Shown in pieces: positions 46,101-49,474 of a DNA stretch of 64,000 nt. Source of the stretch: Holothuria scabra (taxonomy: Eukaryota; Echinodermata; Holothuroidea; Aspidochirotida; Holothuriidae). The translations under genes and the position numbers were made by a program. Under the pieces are notes generated by a model. The model saw only the letters and a list, made by a program, of their open reading frames with translations, did not search any database and was not told the origin of the DNA. The stretch covers positions 8,323,787 through 8,387,786 of the forward strand of contig CM074195.1 in NCBI GenBank assembly GCA_037179385.1, in the 5' to 3' direction. Positions within the stretch are counted from its first letter, which is position 1. The number at the start of each line of letters is the position of its first letter.

Positions 46101-46280
46101 AATGCCCTCAACAGTGTGAACGTTTAACTGGTAACAAGTGCCTGAATCTTCTTCGTCGTCATGGCGATCACTCACCAGGGGAATAAGGTCAGAAGCATTC
46201 CTTAAAAAGTTATCCTGCCAATTTGCTTCCCCTTGATCTGCCTGAGCCTTTCTTGCTGATGCTAGTACAGCTTGCAACAT
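1116..46280 (-). CDS. NPHP4: Nephrocystin-4, partial gene (20 coding exons, 3' end off window)
   Basis: Nephrocystin-4 is a scaffold of the ciliary transition zone that works with NPHP1 and RPGRIP1L in gating the cilium; vertebrate NPHP4 has about 1,426 residues, with C2-like and Ig/MSP-like domains. Coding exons, in transcript order: 46280-46089, 38252-38103, 32008-31873, 31238-31134, 30074-29928, 29432-29293, 27274-27090, 25764-25632, 24191-23970, 15977-15844, 14664-14538, 12756-12653, 10004-9816, 8002-7910, 7237-7129, 6597-6454, 4836-4735, 4297-4090, 2205-1994, 1174-1116. They total 2,891 nt (963 codons plus 2 nt), all with AG/GT borders, and every junction keeps phase. Identity was recognised from collinear blocks recalled from vertebrate NPHP4, such as [71 protein letters not shown] and the K/R-rich block RQRKLNRMK. 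About 460 C-terminal residues are expected left of position 1. No frameshift or stop was seen. Confidence 0.95.
1994..2205 (-). CDS. NPHP4: NPHP4 coding exon 19
   Basis: 212 nt, phase 1 in, phase 0 out; acceptor TTTGTCATTCAG|GTG and donor TTATG|GTAATA. It encodes [14 protein letters not shown] and [19 protein letters not shown], aligning with human LADVDSELAAML and TRRRKLERMRSVRLQEAG. A later AG at 2191 (CACAG|AAC) would break phase, so the upstream acceptor was chosen. Confidence 0.9.
2511..2745 (-). repeat. tRNA-like SINE copy
   Basis: Degenerate copy of a family also at 8391-8630, 25888-26000, 28895-29010 and 29050-29275. Shared landmarks on the plus strand are TTAGATGAGGTTTTA, CTCACTGGCTTGTTTTCC and ATGACCCAGCCAG. 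Read on the minus strand the head resembles a tRNA B box (GAGTTTGACTACTGGC). The SINE class is inference. Confidence 0.55.
3827..3955. repeat. 33-bp minisatellite, four copies
   Basis: Four near-perfect copies of a 33-bp unit beginning GCTAGCTGCTAAGCTTAGGC. Because 33 is a multiple of three the array stays open in one frame (repeating [11 protein letters not shown]), but it sits in an NPHP4 intron with no splice or family support, so no protein is called. Confidence 0.95.
4090..4297 (-). CDS. NPHP4: NPHP4 coding exon 18
   Basis: 208 nt, phase 0 in, phase 1 out; acceptor CTTTCCGTACAG|ACC and donor CTCAG|GTTTGA. It encodes [20 protein letters not shown] followed by HPVDK, then a Ser/Thr-rich linker. 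Human: [25 protein letters not shown]. The donor is GTTTGA, weaker than the rest of the gene. Confidence 0.95.
4735..4836 (-). CDS. NPHP4: NPHP4 coding exon 17
   Basis: 102 nt, 34 codons, phase 0; acceptor TTTCTGTCAG|TAT and donor TTG|GTGAGT. It encodes [20 protein letters not shown] and [13 protein letters not shown], matching human [34 protein letters not shown]. Confidence 0.96.
5335..6165. repeat. Complex repeat: one inverted and two direct copies of a ~245-bp unit
   Basis: Units at about 5659-5903 and 5904-6160 are direct copies (shared TGTGAATCCATGACA, CACCTGCTTGCTTCAAG, CAGAATGCTTAGAATATG). The segment 5335-5560 is the same unit inverted (CATATTCTAAGCATCCTGG). The inverted pair could fold into a long hairpin. 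It lies in the NPHP4 intron between coding exons 16 and 17. Confidence 0.85.
6454..6597 (-). CDS. NPHP4: NPHP4 coding exon 16
   Basis: 144 nt, 48 codons, phase 0; acceptor CTCCATAACAG|ATC and donor AAAG|GTAGAT. It encodes [15 protein letters not shown] and [20 protein letters not shown], matching human YMVGPGFLKPGERRCF and [20 protein letters not shown] almost residue for residue. The aspartates of DVWDGD fall where C2 domains carry loop acidic residues (family inference). Confidence 0.97.
7129..7237 (-). CDS. NPHP4: NPHP4 coding exon 15
   Basis: 109 nt, phase 2 in, phase 0 out; acceptor TTTCATTTTAG|ATT and donor GATG|GTGAGA. It begins [20 protein letters not shown] and continues with a lysine-rich stretch. 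It aligns with human [21 protein letters not shown]. Similarity is moderate, while phase and neighbours are decisive. Confidence 0.9.
7910..8002 (-). CDS. NPHP4: NPHP4 coding exon 14
   Basis: 93 nt, phase 2 in and out; acceptor TTTTGTCTTCCAG|GTC and donor GAAAG|GTGAGA. It encodes [20 protein letters not shown], nearly identical in pattern to human WPKTVYFTFQFYRFPPATT. This is the start of the second well-conserved globular region (C2-like in the literature). Confidence 0.97.
8391..8630 (-). repeat. tRNA-like SINE copy
   Basis: Best-preserved member of the family. On the minus strand it starts TGGTCAAGTGGTTAGAACAT, an A-box-like tRNA start, followed by a B-box-like AGTTGGACTC, then a body ending near TCTAACTTACAACTAGGC. 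It is in an NPHP4 intron. RNA polymerase III origin is inferred from the boxes only. Confidence 0.65.
9472..9632. repeat. Degraded CAGTGGCG-type transposon remnant
   Basis: Begins CAGTGGCGTAGCCAAGGG, the terminal motif of the hAT-like family seen intact at 61485-61726, followed by C-rich DNA. The right end is not clear. Confidence 0.4.
9816..10004 (-). CDS. NPHP4: NPHP4 coding exon 13
   Basis: 189 nt, phase 2 in and out; acceptor TTTGTGTTACAG|TGG and donor TCCAG|GTATGT. It encodes [20 protein letters not shown] and [17 protein letters not shown]. Human NPHP4 has SRASMVLLQSSGFPEILD and DCLQSNEMVLQFLAFSR in the same order. This is among the strongest identity anchors for the gene call. Confidence 0.97.
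10906..11168. mobile_element. Short inverted-repeat transposon (MITE), family A copy 1
   Basis: 263 bp with perfect 15-bp terminal inverted repeats CTATAGACAAATCCG / CGGATTTGTCTATAG. Two further copies lie at 27942-28203 and 59424-59683 in the same orientation. No coding capacity. TA-flanked ends suggest a Tc1/mariner-type origin (inference). Confidence 0.9.
12653..12756 (-). CDS. NPHP4: NPHP4 coding exon 12
   Basis: 104 nt, phase 0 in, phase 2 out; acceptor CATTTCACAG|AGT and donor GGAGAG|GTAAGG. It encodes [20 protein letters not shown], matching human [20 protein letters not shown], a clear conserved block at the end of the disordered linker. Confidence 0.95.
13040..13755. repeat. Tandem direct duplication of a ~320-bp segment
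   Basis: 13040-13350 and 13436-13755 are diverged direct copies about 400 bp apart, sharing CTCCAAGAAACCACAAGCTT, AGCTAGCAGAAGAT and AAAAAGGTGTGGACAGAG. It lies in the intron between NPHP4 coding exons 11 and 12. No gene content is recognised. Confidence 0.85.
14538..14664 (-). CDS. NPHP4: NPHP4 coding exon 11
   Basis: 127 nt, phase 2 in, phase 0 out; acceptor GTTTTCAACAG|ATT and donor GGAG|GTGAGT. It encodes a Ser/Thr/Gln-rich linker ending [11 protein letters not shown], which resembles human FPLEAGISHLE. Low-complexity composition fits the disordered middle of NPHP4. Frame continuity with exons 10 and 12 supports it. Confidence 0.85.
14781..15348. mobile_element. Fold-back transposon with ~150-bp inverted arms, copy 1
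   Basis: Left arm starts ATTAAAGTGTACCTCAAGTC. The right arm, reversed, repeats ACCATGAAAAATGAA, CATCTTCGTAGGACATTCCT and GAGATATAAAATGTTGAAG. A relative with the same ends lies at 61851-62412. Non-coding, in an NPHP4 intron. Confidence 0.85.
15844..15977 (-). CDS. NPHP4: NPHP4 coding exon 10
   Basis: 134 nt, phase 0 in, phase 2 out; acceptor TAATCTGTAG|GAA and donor AGAAG|GTATGT. It encodes a Pro/Ser-rich, probably disordered stretch (for example [15 protein letters not shown]). The family has a poorly conserved proline-rich linker here, so the call rests on position, phase and splice signals rather than residue identity. Confidence 0.75.
16440..16625. repeat. Interspersed repeat with GCCTGTCGTAAAAGGCGAC hairpin
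   Basis: Short palindromic core CCTGCCTGTCGTAAAAGGCG after a C-rich tract. Related, more diverged segments occur at 7560-7790 and 23040-23260. It looks like the 3' part of a dispersed retroposon, but the family was not identified. Confidence 0.45.
17445..19495. repeat. ~145-bp tandem array carrying DR1/DR2 nuclear-receptor-type motifs
   Basis: Roughly 12 diverged units with period 144-157 bp; unit landmarks are GATATCGTGTTTACAAGG, GACCTCTCGTGACCCC, AATAGGGATCATCTACTCAA and CACACACCAAATATGAGCAT. Most right-hand units contain TGACCTTTGACC, for example at 18329, 18474, about 18618, about 18921 and about 19222; in three others it is TGACCTTTGATC. Many also carry TTGACCTTTTGACCTC. The array is split by a foreign segment (17841-18272) and ends in a CA-rich microsatellite. 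It lies in the 8-kb NPHP4 intron between coding exons 9 and 10. Confidence 0.92.
17841..18272. mobile_element. Insertion interrupting the 145-bp array
   Basis: About 430 bp without array similarity, with a C8 run, and at its right end clustered GCCGATACCGATA / TATCGGTTATCGG motifs that form short palindromes. The array resumes at CATGTTTACAAGC. Probably one or two nested transposons; class unknown. Confidence 0.55.
19495..19558. repeat. CA/CATA microsatellite
   Basis: Alternating ACACACAC and ATACATAC runs directly abutting the right end of the 145-bp array. Open frames reading HTHTHT or VCVCVC here are artefacts of the repeat. Confidence 0.95.
21472..22068. mobile_element. TTAA-flanked MITE, family B copy 1
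   Basis: Begins TTAAAGGCATATTCC and ends GGAAAATGCCTTTAA, giving 11-bp inverted ends plus TTAA. Copies at 42059-42818 and 49475-50568 share the interior (GTAGATCTAGCATTA). About 597 bp, non-coding. TTAA termini fit a piggyBac-like mobiliser (inference). Confidence 0.85.
23470..23870. repeat. Partial relative of the 14.8/61.9 kb fold-back family
   Basis: Shares GAATAAGCTTCAACATTTTA with TATCTCAG following, and GCATGTTACATGGAGAGAG in the centre. The left arm is lost and the right arm is damaged. Confidence 0.55.
23970..24191 (-). CDS. NPHP4: NPHP4 coding exon 9
   Basis: 222 nt, 74 codons, phase 0 in and out; acceptor ACCGTCAG|TTG and donor AAAG|GTATCT. It encodes [35 protein letters not shown] and [12 protein letters not shown]. 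Human equivalents are MHMVRWAVWNPLLE, LQGGIQPNPSHCLVYKVP and ESGTLRFQFSL. It precedes the longest intron of the gene in this window (about 8 kb). Confidence 0.95.
25632..25764 (-). CDS. NPHP4: NPHP4 coding exon 8
   Basis: 133 nt, phase 2 in, phase 0 out; acceptor TTTTTTCACAG|AGAA and donor AAGAAG|GTATTA. It encodes [20 protein letters not shown] and [16 protein letters not shown], matching human [31 protein letters not shown]. Beyond the donor the frame stays open for a while, but that stretch has no family similarity and is read here as intron. Confidence 0.93.
25888..26000 (-). repeat. tRNA-like SINE fragment
   Basis: Partial copy: AAATGATGTTTTGCAGCTCA, ACCAAATTGGTCCAAGTCAG and GTGACTTACTGACTTGTTTT match the bodies of the other copies. 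The tRNA-like head is missing. Confidence 0.5.
26108..26325. mobile_element. CpG-rich MITE with TAGAGGC ends
   Basis: 218 bp with imperfect inverted ends TAGAGGCTTTTCACATGACG / CGTAATTGCAAAGCCTCTA continuing into CGGCGGCCATG / CATGGCGG. Clearly more CpG-rich than its surroundings. It lies in the NPHP4 intron between coding exons 7 and 8. No coding capacity. Confidence 0.8.
26672..27064. mobile_element. hAT-type MITE (TAGGGTTGGG ends), copy 1
   Basis: 393 bp, left end TAGGGTTGGGCGGTATACCG, right end TACCGAACAACCCTG, many ACCGGT motifs inside. Flanked by a perfect 8-bp duplication TTGGCTAC at 26664-26671 and 27065-27072, diagnostic of hAT transposases. The insertion lies 17 bp from the splice donor of NPHP4 coding exon 7. 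A second copy lies at 43697-44105. Confidence 0.93.
27090..27274 (-). CDS. NPHP4: NPHP4 coding exon 7
   Basis: 185 nt, phase 0 in, phase 2 out; acceptor TTTTTTTTCCAG|GAA and donor CCAG|GTAATA. It encodes [20 protein letters not shown] and [10 protein letters not shown], matching human [26 protein letters not shown], then a glycine/arginine/serine-rich basic linker. A hAT-type MITE begins only 17 bp inside the following intron (see 26664-27072). The donor is weaker than most in this gene because it has A rather than G at intron position 5 (GTAATA). Confidence 0.95.
27942..28203. mobile_element. MITE family A copy 2
   Basis: Starts TATAGACGAATCCAATTAG and ends TCCGGATTCGTCTCTA. The interior matches copy 1 throughout (GTGTACAACCATCCATG, AAATCAGACCATCAC). 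It lies in the NPHP4 intron between coding exons 6 and 7. Confidence 0.88.
28895..29275 (-). repeat. Two adjacent tRNA-like SINE copies
   Basis: Copy one (28895-29010) is truncated. Copy two (29050-29275) keeps the head, whose minus strand includes GTCAAGAGTTCAACTCCTGG with a B-box-like core. Both carry GAGCACCAAGCACAA. They abut NPHP4 coding exon 6, whose donor lies at 29292. Confidence 0.6.
29293..29432 (-). CDS. NPHP4: NPHP4 coding exon 6
   Basis: 140 nt, phase 1 in, phase 0 out; acceptor CTGGGGGTTAG|ATGG and donor AAAG|GTAAGT. It encodes [20 protein letters not shown] followed by [19 protein letters not shown]. The human counterpart is [20 protein letters not shown]. The polypyrimidine tract is G-interrupted and weak, but frame and homology support the site. 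Confidence 0.93.
29928..30074 (-). CDS. NPHP4: NPHP4 coding exon 5
   Basis: 147 nt, phase 1 in and out; acceptor GTTTCATTTAG|GTC and donor GATG|GTAAGT. It encodes [20 protein letters not shown] and [17 protein letters not shown], collinear with human HMTLIENCSLQYTLKPH and LLPENLLVSGLQQIPGL. The intron on either side is short (about 0.5 to 1 kb). Confidence 0.95.
31134..31238 (-). CDS. NPHP4: NPHP4 coding exon 4
   Basis: 105 nt, phase 1 in and out; acceptor TTTGGTAG|GTGAG and donor GAAG|GTACTG. It encodes a short polar linker and then [20 protein letters not shown], matching human LRLYHGTPRALLHPLLQD. The acceptor repeats GTAGGTGAG, so a site 5 nt downstream is conceivable, but only the chosen one keeps the frame. 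Confidence 0.93.
31873..32008 (-). CDS. NPHP4: NPHP4 coding exon 3
   Basis: 136 nt, phase 0 in, phase 1 out; acceptor CTTCTTTACAG|CCT and donor CAAA|GTAAGA. It encodes [20 protein letters not shown] and, further on, [11 protein letters not shown], matching the human blocks PLYFHTSLNHPNIVAVVEVV and LSCGFGILRIF in order. The fold is C2-like in published analyses of the family (knowledge, not visible here). A complete copia element sits in the intron upstream of this exon. Confidence 0.95.
32707..32711. repeat. Left target-site duplication TCAGT of copia element
   Basis: TCAGT directly precedes TGTTAG of the 5' LTR and recurs at 37768-37772 after the 3' LTR. Five bp is the standard length for copia integrases, and the intact pair shows a simple single insertion. 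Confidence 0.93.
32712..33002 (+). repeat. 5' long terminal repeat of copia element
   Basis: 291 bp beginning TGTTAGTG and ending TTTTAACA, the usual TG...CA termini. By eye it is identical along its whole length to 37477-37767. It should carry the promoter of the element, but no clear TATA box was assigned. Confidence 0.95.
33003..33014 (+). other. Primer-binding site, initiator-Met tRNA type
   Basis: TGGTAGCAGAGC starts directly after the 5' LTR. Eleven of 12 bases complement the 3' end of metazoan initiator methionine tRNA (recalled), the common primer of copia elements. It initiates minus-strand DNA synthesis. Confidence 0.85.
33050..33965 (+). pseudogene. gag: copia gag region (broken frame)
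   Basis: Nucleocapsid/capsid part of the element. The first reading-frame segment starts at ATG 33050 and runs to about 33425. The second carries on from there in another frame, including an R/G-rich stretch near 33690-33780 and a CX2CX4HX4C zinc knuckle at 33841-33882. The break lies before the knuckle, so full Gag is not made from this copy as written. Confidence 0.88.
33966..34420 (+). pseudogene. pol: copia aspartic protease region
   Basis: Lies in one frame with the zinc knuckle. The catalytic motif reads [11 protein letters not shown] (about 34014-34046), that is D-S-A instead of the usual D-S/T-G, followed by a hydrophobic-glycine stretch ([11 protein letters not shown], near 34233-34265) typical of retropepsins. 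The D-S-A form may be normal in this lineage or a mutation; I cannot tell from one copy. Confidence 0.75.
34440..35455 (+). pseudogene. pol: copia integrase region (broken in four frame segments)
   Basis: N-terminal HHCC zinc site: His codons at 34465 and 34480, Cys codons at 34573 and 34582. The catalytic core shows SLDLKEW (first Asp, near 34663), FLSDNGGEF (second Asp, near 34826) and [12 protein letters not shown] (Glu region, near 34913). It is followed by a GKV basic C-terminal part with [14 protein letters not shown]. Frame changes fall near 34805, 34905 and 35035. In the life cycle this enzyme inserts the cDNA. Confidence 0.88.
35456..36900 (+). pseudogene. pol: copia reverse transcriptase region (broken frame)
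   Basis: An acidic linker (35500-35655) precedes the polymerase. Recognisable copia blocks are [20 protein letters not shown] (about 36034-36093), [16 protein letters not shown] (about 36209-36229), [13 protein letters not shown] (about 36322) and the catalytic HVDDF (Asp codons 36471-36476), a variant of YVDD. Frame changes near 35507, 35655, 36168, 36225, 36670 and 36893 split it. Confidence 0.9.
36910..37443 (+). pseudogene. pol: copia RNase H region
   Basis: Open from 36910 to TAA at 37441-37443. It contains FCDASYANL (first Asp), the conserved [14 protein letters not shown] (Glu), and [12 protein letters not shown] (second Asp), ending with a conserved copia tail ([12 protein letters not shown]). 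This last segment is itself intact; it is separated from reverse transcriptase by the break near 36893. Confidence 0.9.
37453..37474 (+). other. Polypurine tract of copia element
   Basis: An almost pure A/G run ending AAAAAAAGGGGAGA lies just before the 3' LTR, with two T residues at 37475-37476 before it starts. It is the expected plus-strand primer position. Confidence 0.85.
37477..37767 (+). repeat. 3' long terminal repeat of copia element
   Basis: 291 bp, same sequence as the 5' LTR with no difference seen on reading, which implies recent insertion. It is followed directly by the right target duplication. Confidence 0.95.
38103..38252 (-). CDS. NPHP4: NPHP4 coding exon 2
   Basis: 50 codons, phase 0 in and out; acceptor TTTTGCAG|GAA and donor ACG|GTAAGA. 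It encodes a lysine-rich lead-in and then [17 protein letters not shown], one of the most conserved NPHP4 blocks (human RVSFFDVTYRHFFGRTW). Spliced to exon 1 it reads GIVSPA-EKKKKAE with no gap against the family. This shows that the 162-codon ORF lying between them is not part of this transcript. Confidence 0.95.
38395..39379. mobile_element. Non-autonomous hAT-like element, 985 bp
   Basis: Ends CAGTGGCACCACC / GGTGAAGCCACTG, with flanks GTATACTG and GTAAACTG (seven of eight). Internal direct repeats of GGGGGTCCAGGGGGCAA with CTCCTGGGTTTT. No transposase ORF. It lies in the first coding intron of NPHP4, left of the nested ORF. Confidence 0.8.
40264..40752 (-). CDS. Intact single-exon ORF nested in NPHP4 intron, unknown protein (162 aa)
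   Basis: Uninterrupted ORF of 162 codons from an ATG with favourable context (CAACATGG) to TAA, on the NPHP4 strand inside its first coding intron. It cannot be an NPHP4 exon: it ends in a stop, and exons 1 and 2 join in phase without it. The N-terminal 60 residues are polar and probably disordered (starts [15 protein letters not shown]). The C-terminal half looks folded, with [19 protein letters not shown], an acidic [14 protein letters not shown] and a hydrophobic [18 protein letters not shown]. No signal peptide or transmembrane segment is seen. I do not recognise the family. A possible acceptor (TTTACTGCTTCAG|TAG) lies 34 bp upstream of the ATG, so a spliced leader is possible. No canonical polyadenylation signal was seen within 200 bp downstream. 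A recent retrocopy is an alternative, but no poly-A tail or target duplication was seen. Confidence 0.6.
   Translation of the reverse strand: MASQTEEKNKHAGHGTVTVHEMDEGEGVQEKTKSASAAFPQTNGGVISWQHSGVFNKLQTGGSFPAHFQHPALVSILKRSVSLKSGNAQSKIGTRTFQHFLAESRIIPPDIRRTHISYDPEEVDKFVEPAEAMCLVILSVDNVIPVDELPKKKVIFCVTRDE
42059..42818. mobile_element. TTAA-flanked MITE, family B copy 2, with nested insertion
   Basis: Ends TTAAAGGCACATTCC / AAAAAATGCCTTTAA. Interior GTAGATCTAGCATTACTC matches copy 1. It is interrupted at 42355-42560 by a CAGTGGC-type element. Confidence 0.85.
42355..42560. mobile_element. Small hAT-like MITE nested in family B copy 2
   Basis: Inverted ends CGGTGGCGGCACC / GGTGCTGCCACTG around a G-rich centre with runs of nine or ten G. 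The flanks give a poor 8-bp duplication (about six of eight). Confidence 0.65.
43181..44219. mobile_element. TTAA-flanked MITE, family C copy 1 (host of a hAT MITE)
   Basis: Ends TTAAAAGGTCGTGTGTC / GTCACACTACCTTTAA. Without the nested hAT MITE it is about 620 bp. The interior (CCATATATGGCTATAATG, CAAGGACAGTTGTAACAT) is shared with 45464-46026. Confidence 0.88.
43697..44105. mobile_element. hAT-type MITE (TAGGGTTGGG ends), copy 2
   Basis: 409 bp, ends TAGGGTTGGGGGTATACCGG / GGTACCGCCCAACCCTA. The flanks TTGAGAAC (43689-43696) and TTCAGAAC (44106-44113) agree at seven of eight. Nested inside a TTAA-flanked element whose sister copy at 45464-46026 lacks it. Confidence 0.93.
45464..46026. mobile_element. 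TTAA-flanked MITE, family C copy 2
   Basis: 563 bp, ends TTAAGGGTAGTGTGACATG / CGTGTCACACTACCTTTAA. It keeps an uninterrupted site (TCTGGAGAACCCTAAAAGAT) where copy 1 carries the hAT MITE. It lies 62 bp inside the intron after NPHP4 coding exon 1. Confidence 0.88.
46089..46280 (-). CDS. NPHP4: NPHP4 coding exon 1
   Basis: 64 codons from ATG 46280 to a consensus donor (GCG|GTGAGT), phase 0. The segment [15 protein letters not shown] resembles the DWHRIFTQN-type start of vertebrate NPHP4, and [15 protein letters not shown] matches the next conserved block. The protein begins about 17 residues earlier than the human one. The choice of start rests on the in-frame stop just upstream. The next coding exon is 7.8 kb away. 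Confidence 0.85.
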
Positions 46281-46360
46281 CCTCTCAATAACAGATGACT
46301 ACCGTCCTCCACGAAATGTCAATTTCTTCATCCCTAACTCTCCAGTCTGACCAGCAGTCC
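46281..46360 (-). promoter_or_regulatory. NPHP4: NPHP4 5' leader segment with a short upstream ORF
   Basis: Upstream of the chosen start the minus strand carries an acceptor-like sequence (TTTTTGTCTTTAG) ending at 46361, so the exon probably begins at 46360 and an untranslated exon lies further upstream. The leader contains an ATG at 46331 followed by ten codons and a TAG at 46301-46299, in the same frame as the main ORF. This stop excludes a longer N-terminus in this exon and makes 46280 the first usable in-frame start. The short upstream ORF could reduce translation of the main frame; that is inference. Confidence 0.5.
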
Positions 46361-49017
46361 CTAAAGACAAAAATCAAAACCTAAGTATTAAAAGTTTCCC
46401 GAAAGATGGGAGAAATATTTCTTCAGATGTGGGCAGTCCAAAATAACCTTCAAGAGATGGGTTCAGGGGAGGGGAGAAGAGATATACTTGATAAATTACA
46501 GGCCAAAAGCAAAGTTTTTGGTCATAACTACTTAATGAATTCAAGCTGTAGATCAGCTTTGATGATCCACTGTTTGTAGTCAGTTTTTGTGAGTTGGGCT
46601 AAACTTGGCTTTGAGGTGTTGTTTAAAGGAAACAAATAAACAGTTATTTAATCTGTAATATTTGGGCTGGTTGAAGTTGTTATCTTCAGAGTTATTGAAC
46701 CTGAAATGTAATTTTTTGGCAATATTTCGGAAATACATGAAATTGAAGTACAAACCAGGGCGCAGAAAATGAAAGACACATGAATTACAATTTCTAATTA
46801 TATTGTCATATTAACTTGTGAGACATGCAAAAAACAATCATTAATACAAAGAAAGGTTTTGGTTTGCAAGGCGATTAAAATGGACGGCTTTAAATACTTG
46901 CAAAATGTGGTTGGCAAGAAAATCATAAGAAAATACAATGGTATAATTTTCATAATAACTAATACCAATGGAACCCTTACAAAAAAGGTGAGGCAATTAG
47001 TTCCAAATTTGCAGGTTTGCACATGTTTTTTCCAGAGGTTATTACAGGTTTTTGCATGAAAACCTGTGTTTTCCCTTGACACTGACGCGTAGATTTAAAC
47101 AACAAACAGCATATTAAACAAAGTAGCCTAATTGCAAGGTTTTTCTTCGGGTCTAACCTTACGCTGTCAAAATAGCGAGCGAGACTCAGTAACATGTACA
47201 CTACCATCCAGTTTAAGTTACACGTCGAAATGATTCAATGAAAGTCACCCTTGTGTTGTCACTGTGATAAAGAATTGAAAGGTCGACCGGATAAGTGACC
47301 TATTAGGAGGTCCAGTGTCTTCTACTTAATCATGGGGAGTAAAGAGTGTATCTTGGCCAAAAAGTTCCTAGCAATTTGTACCAAAGGTATCGTTGAAGTT
47401 TCCAAATGGAAGACAAAGCTTTAAAAATAATTTCAAACTAAATTTTTGTGGAAGTATTGATGTACAAATCAAAATAAATGTTAGCTTCTATGCAAGAAAC
47501 ACGGCAATATTTTACTTTGCTCTCTGTTGATATAAGGTCACAACCACTAACTGACCTGAATGCATGCATTGTGCATGCCATTACGTAACTGCGGTCGAAA
47601 AGCCGGCCCGACGTGTGACCTTTTAGACGGTACAATGGCTTCTACTTAAATAGTAGGGAGTAAAGCTGTACAGTACCTTGAACCAAAAAATACCTCACAA
47701 CTAATAGCGAGAGCATCAAAGCACCATTTACCATGGATAAAGAATAGTAAAATTTTAATTCTAGGGAAAAATGTTGACAAAGTCCTGATGTTTAAATGTC
47801 AGTCACTTTGTAAAAACATGACAATATTTGACTATGCCCTCCTATCAAGTACTGTACAACCGCTTAGCGAAACAAAGCTTTATAAAGATTGCTACATTTT
47901 TCAGAAGGTACACATATATCTGACACCCCCATGTGGACATATTTTCGAGACGAAATTTGATGTTTATGCAATTATGCAATCAAAAATTATAAATATACCC
48001 GATGAAAGTCACAGTACATCTTTCAAAAAGGAACAAACAGCCACACATTGCAATATAATTTTGGTGACCAGCAATGCCATTTACACAGCTGTACCTCTTA
48101 ACAATGATCTACCCTAGCAACAACAACCTCGATGATCCAAAATAAAGACAGGCTTTGGCTTGGTTATATTCTGCTGAAAACAAGGCAAAACAAAGAAATA
48201 ATTTTCAATCGTTTAGCCCACAAATCATAGCTTGAGCCAACACTAAAATGCACGATCCTACACATGTTTTGCAAAAGTGTTGTCTGCATGAGTCCAAAGG
48301 ATTTCCCTTTCAGGAAACCAAAAATGAAGTGAACATAAGTATGACAGTATCATGTCATCAACCTCTATTCTGCAGTACTTAGCAGGTCAAAGGTCAATGG
48401 ATCCACTGGGAAAAAGTACTGTAGGAAGAAAAAGATTCAACTTCCAGACCGTATTGTAGAAGCTGGGTTTTACAGTTTACTGTGTGGGTGAAATACTGTA
48501 AATCCCCCTCTCCCAAACAAAGGACATAAAATAAAGGGTTTCTGTCTGGGTGATAATGGGTAAATTTGTTCCCCCAAGGTTTCCAAAAGTACATGTACAG
48601 CAAAATCCCCTTTTTTGCAGAAATGTTCCAACTTACTGCACATAATTTGGTACAGTACTTAACTAGCCTTTAAAACACGCCAGATTTCACCTTCAGGGGC
48701 CTTGAAGCAATCTTTTGTGGCTCTGAATGCACAGATCTGTAACTTTGGCCAAGGACAATGTTCAGTTTGGACTTGGGGTCTATTTAATCCTGCAACTGCT
48801 TAAAAAGCAACTCGTCTGTCACTAATGCTCCCAAAGGGAAACTTTCATGATTGTATCTATGCTTATTTGGACATTTCCTGAATTTCAGCAAATTGCAAAA
48901 TTTTCAAGAAACATTTTGGGTACAGTGATAGTAAAGAATACATTATACTGTACATAAATTCTACAACTACATGCTGTCACAGAGCCCATTACTGAAATGC
49001 TGCACCTCCTAAAAACT

Positions 49018-49054
49018 CAAAATCCCGTCGAGTGGCTGTCTCAACGGGATTTTG
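49018..49054. other. Perfect 11-bp hairpin
   Basis: CAAAATCCCGT and ACGGGATTTTG flank a 15-nt loop in otherwise unremarkable DNA. No A-rich or T-rich terminator context of a known RNA gene is visible. Confidence 0.5.
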
Positions 49055-49474
49055 GACATTGTTTATTAGAGCATGATTCATCATCTCACACCTTACTTCC
49101 TCACTCCTCTCCATCTTGTACTAATCCTGAAGGCTGAACAGTGGTGCATAATCTCAAACAATGGATTCAATAAACAGTTAGCAGCAAGTAGTTCCAGTAT
49201 CCTGTTGGTGTGGAAGTTGTGGTCAATGGGGACTAATTGGGAGCTTGTTTGCTCAATAGATTAAGTAGAAATGACAACTCTGTAGATAGGTGGAGAGAGC
49301 CACAGATAATGCTGCACTTGGCTAATGGACTTTTTTTCAACATGAATAAGATCTAAAAACTATTGAATCAATCATCTCTGGAAATTAAGGAAATTTATTT
49401 GCATATTCTAGGAAAATATATTTTAAAATGTGGAAGCACTGGATACGATTTAGAATTTTACTGAGCTTTACCCT

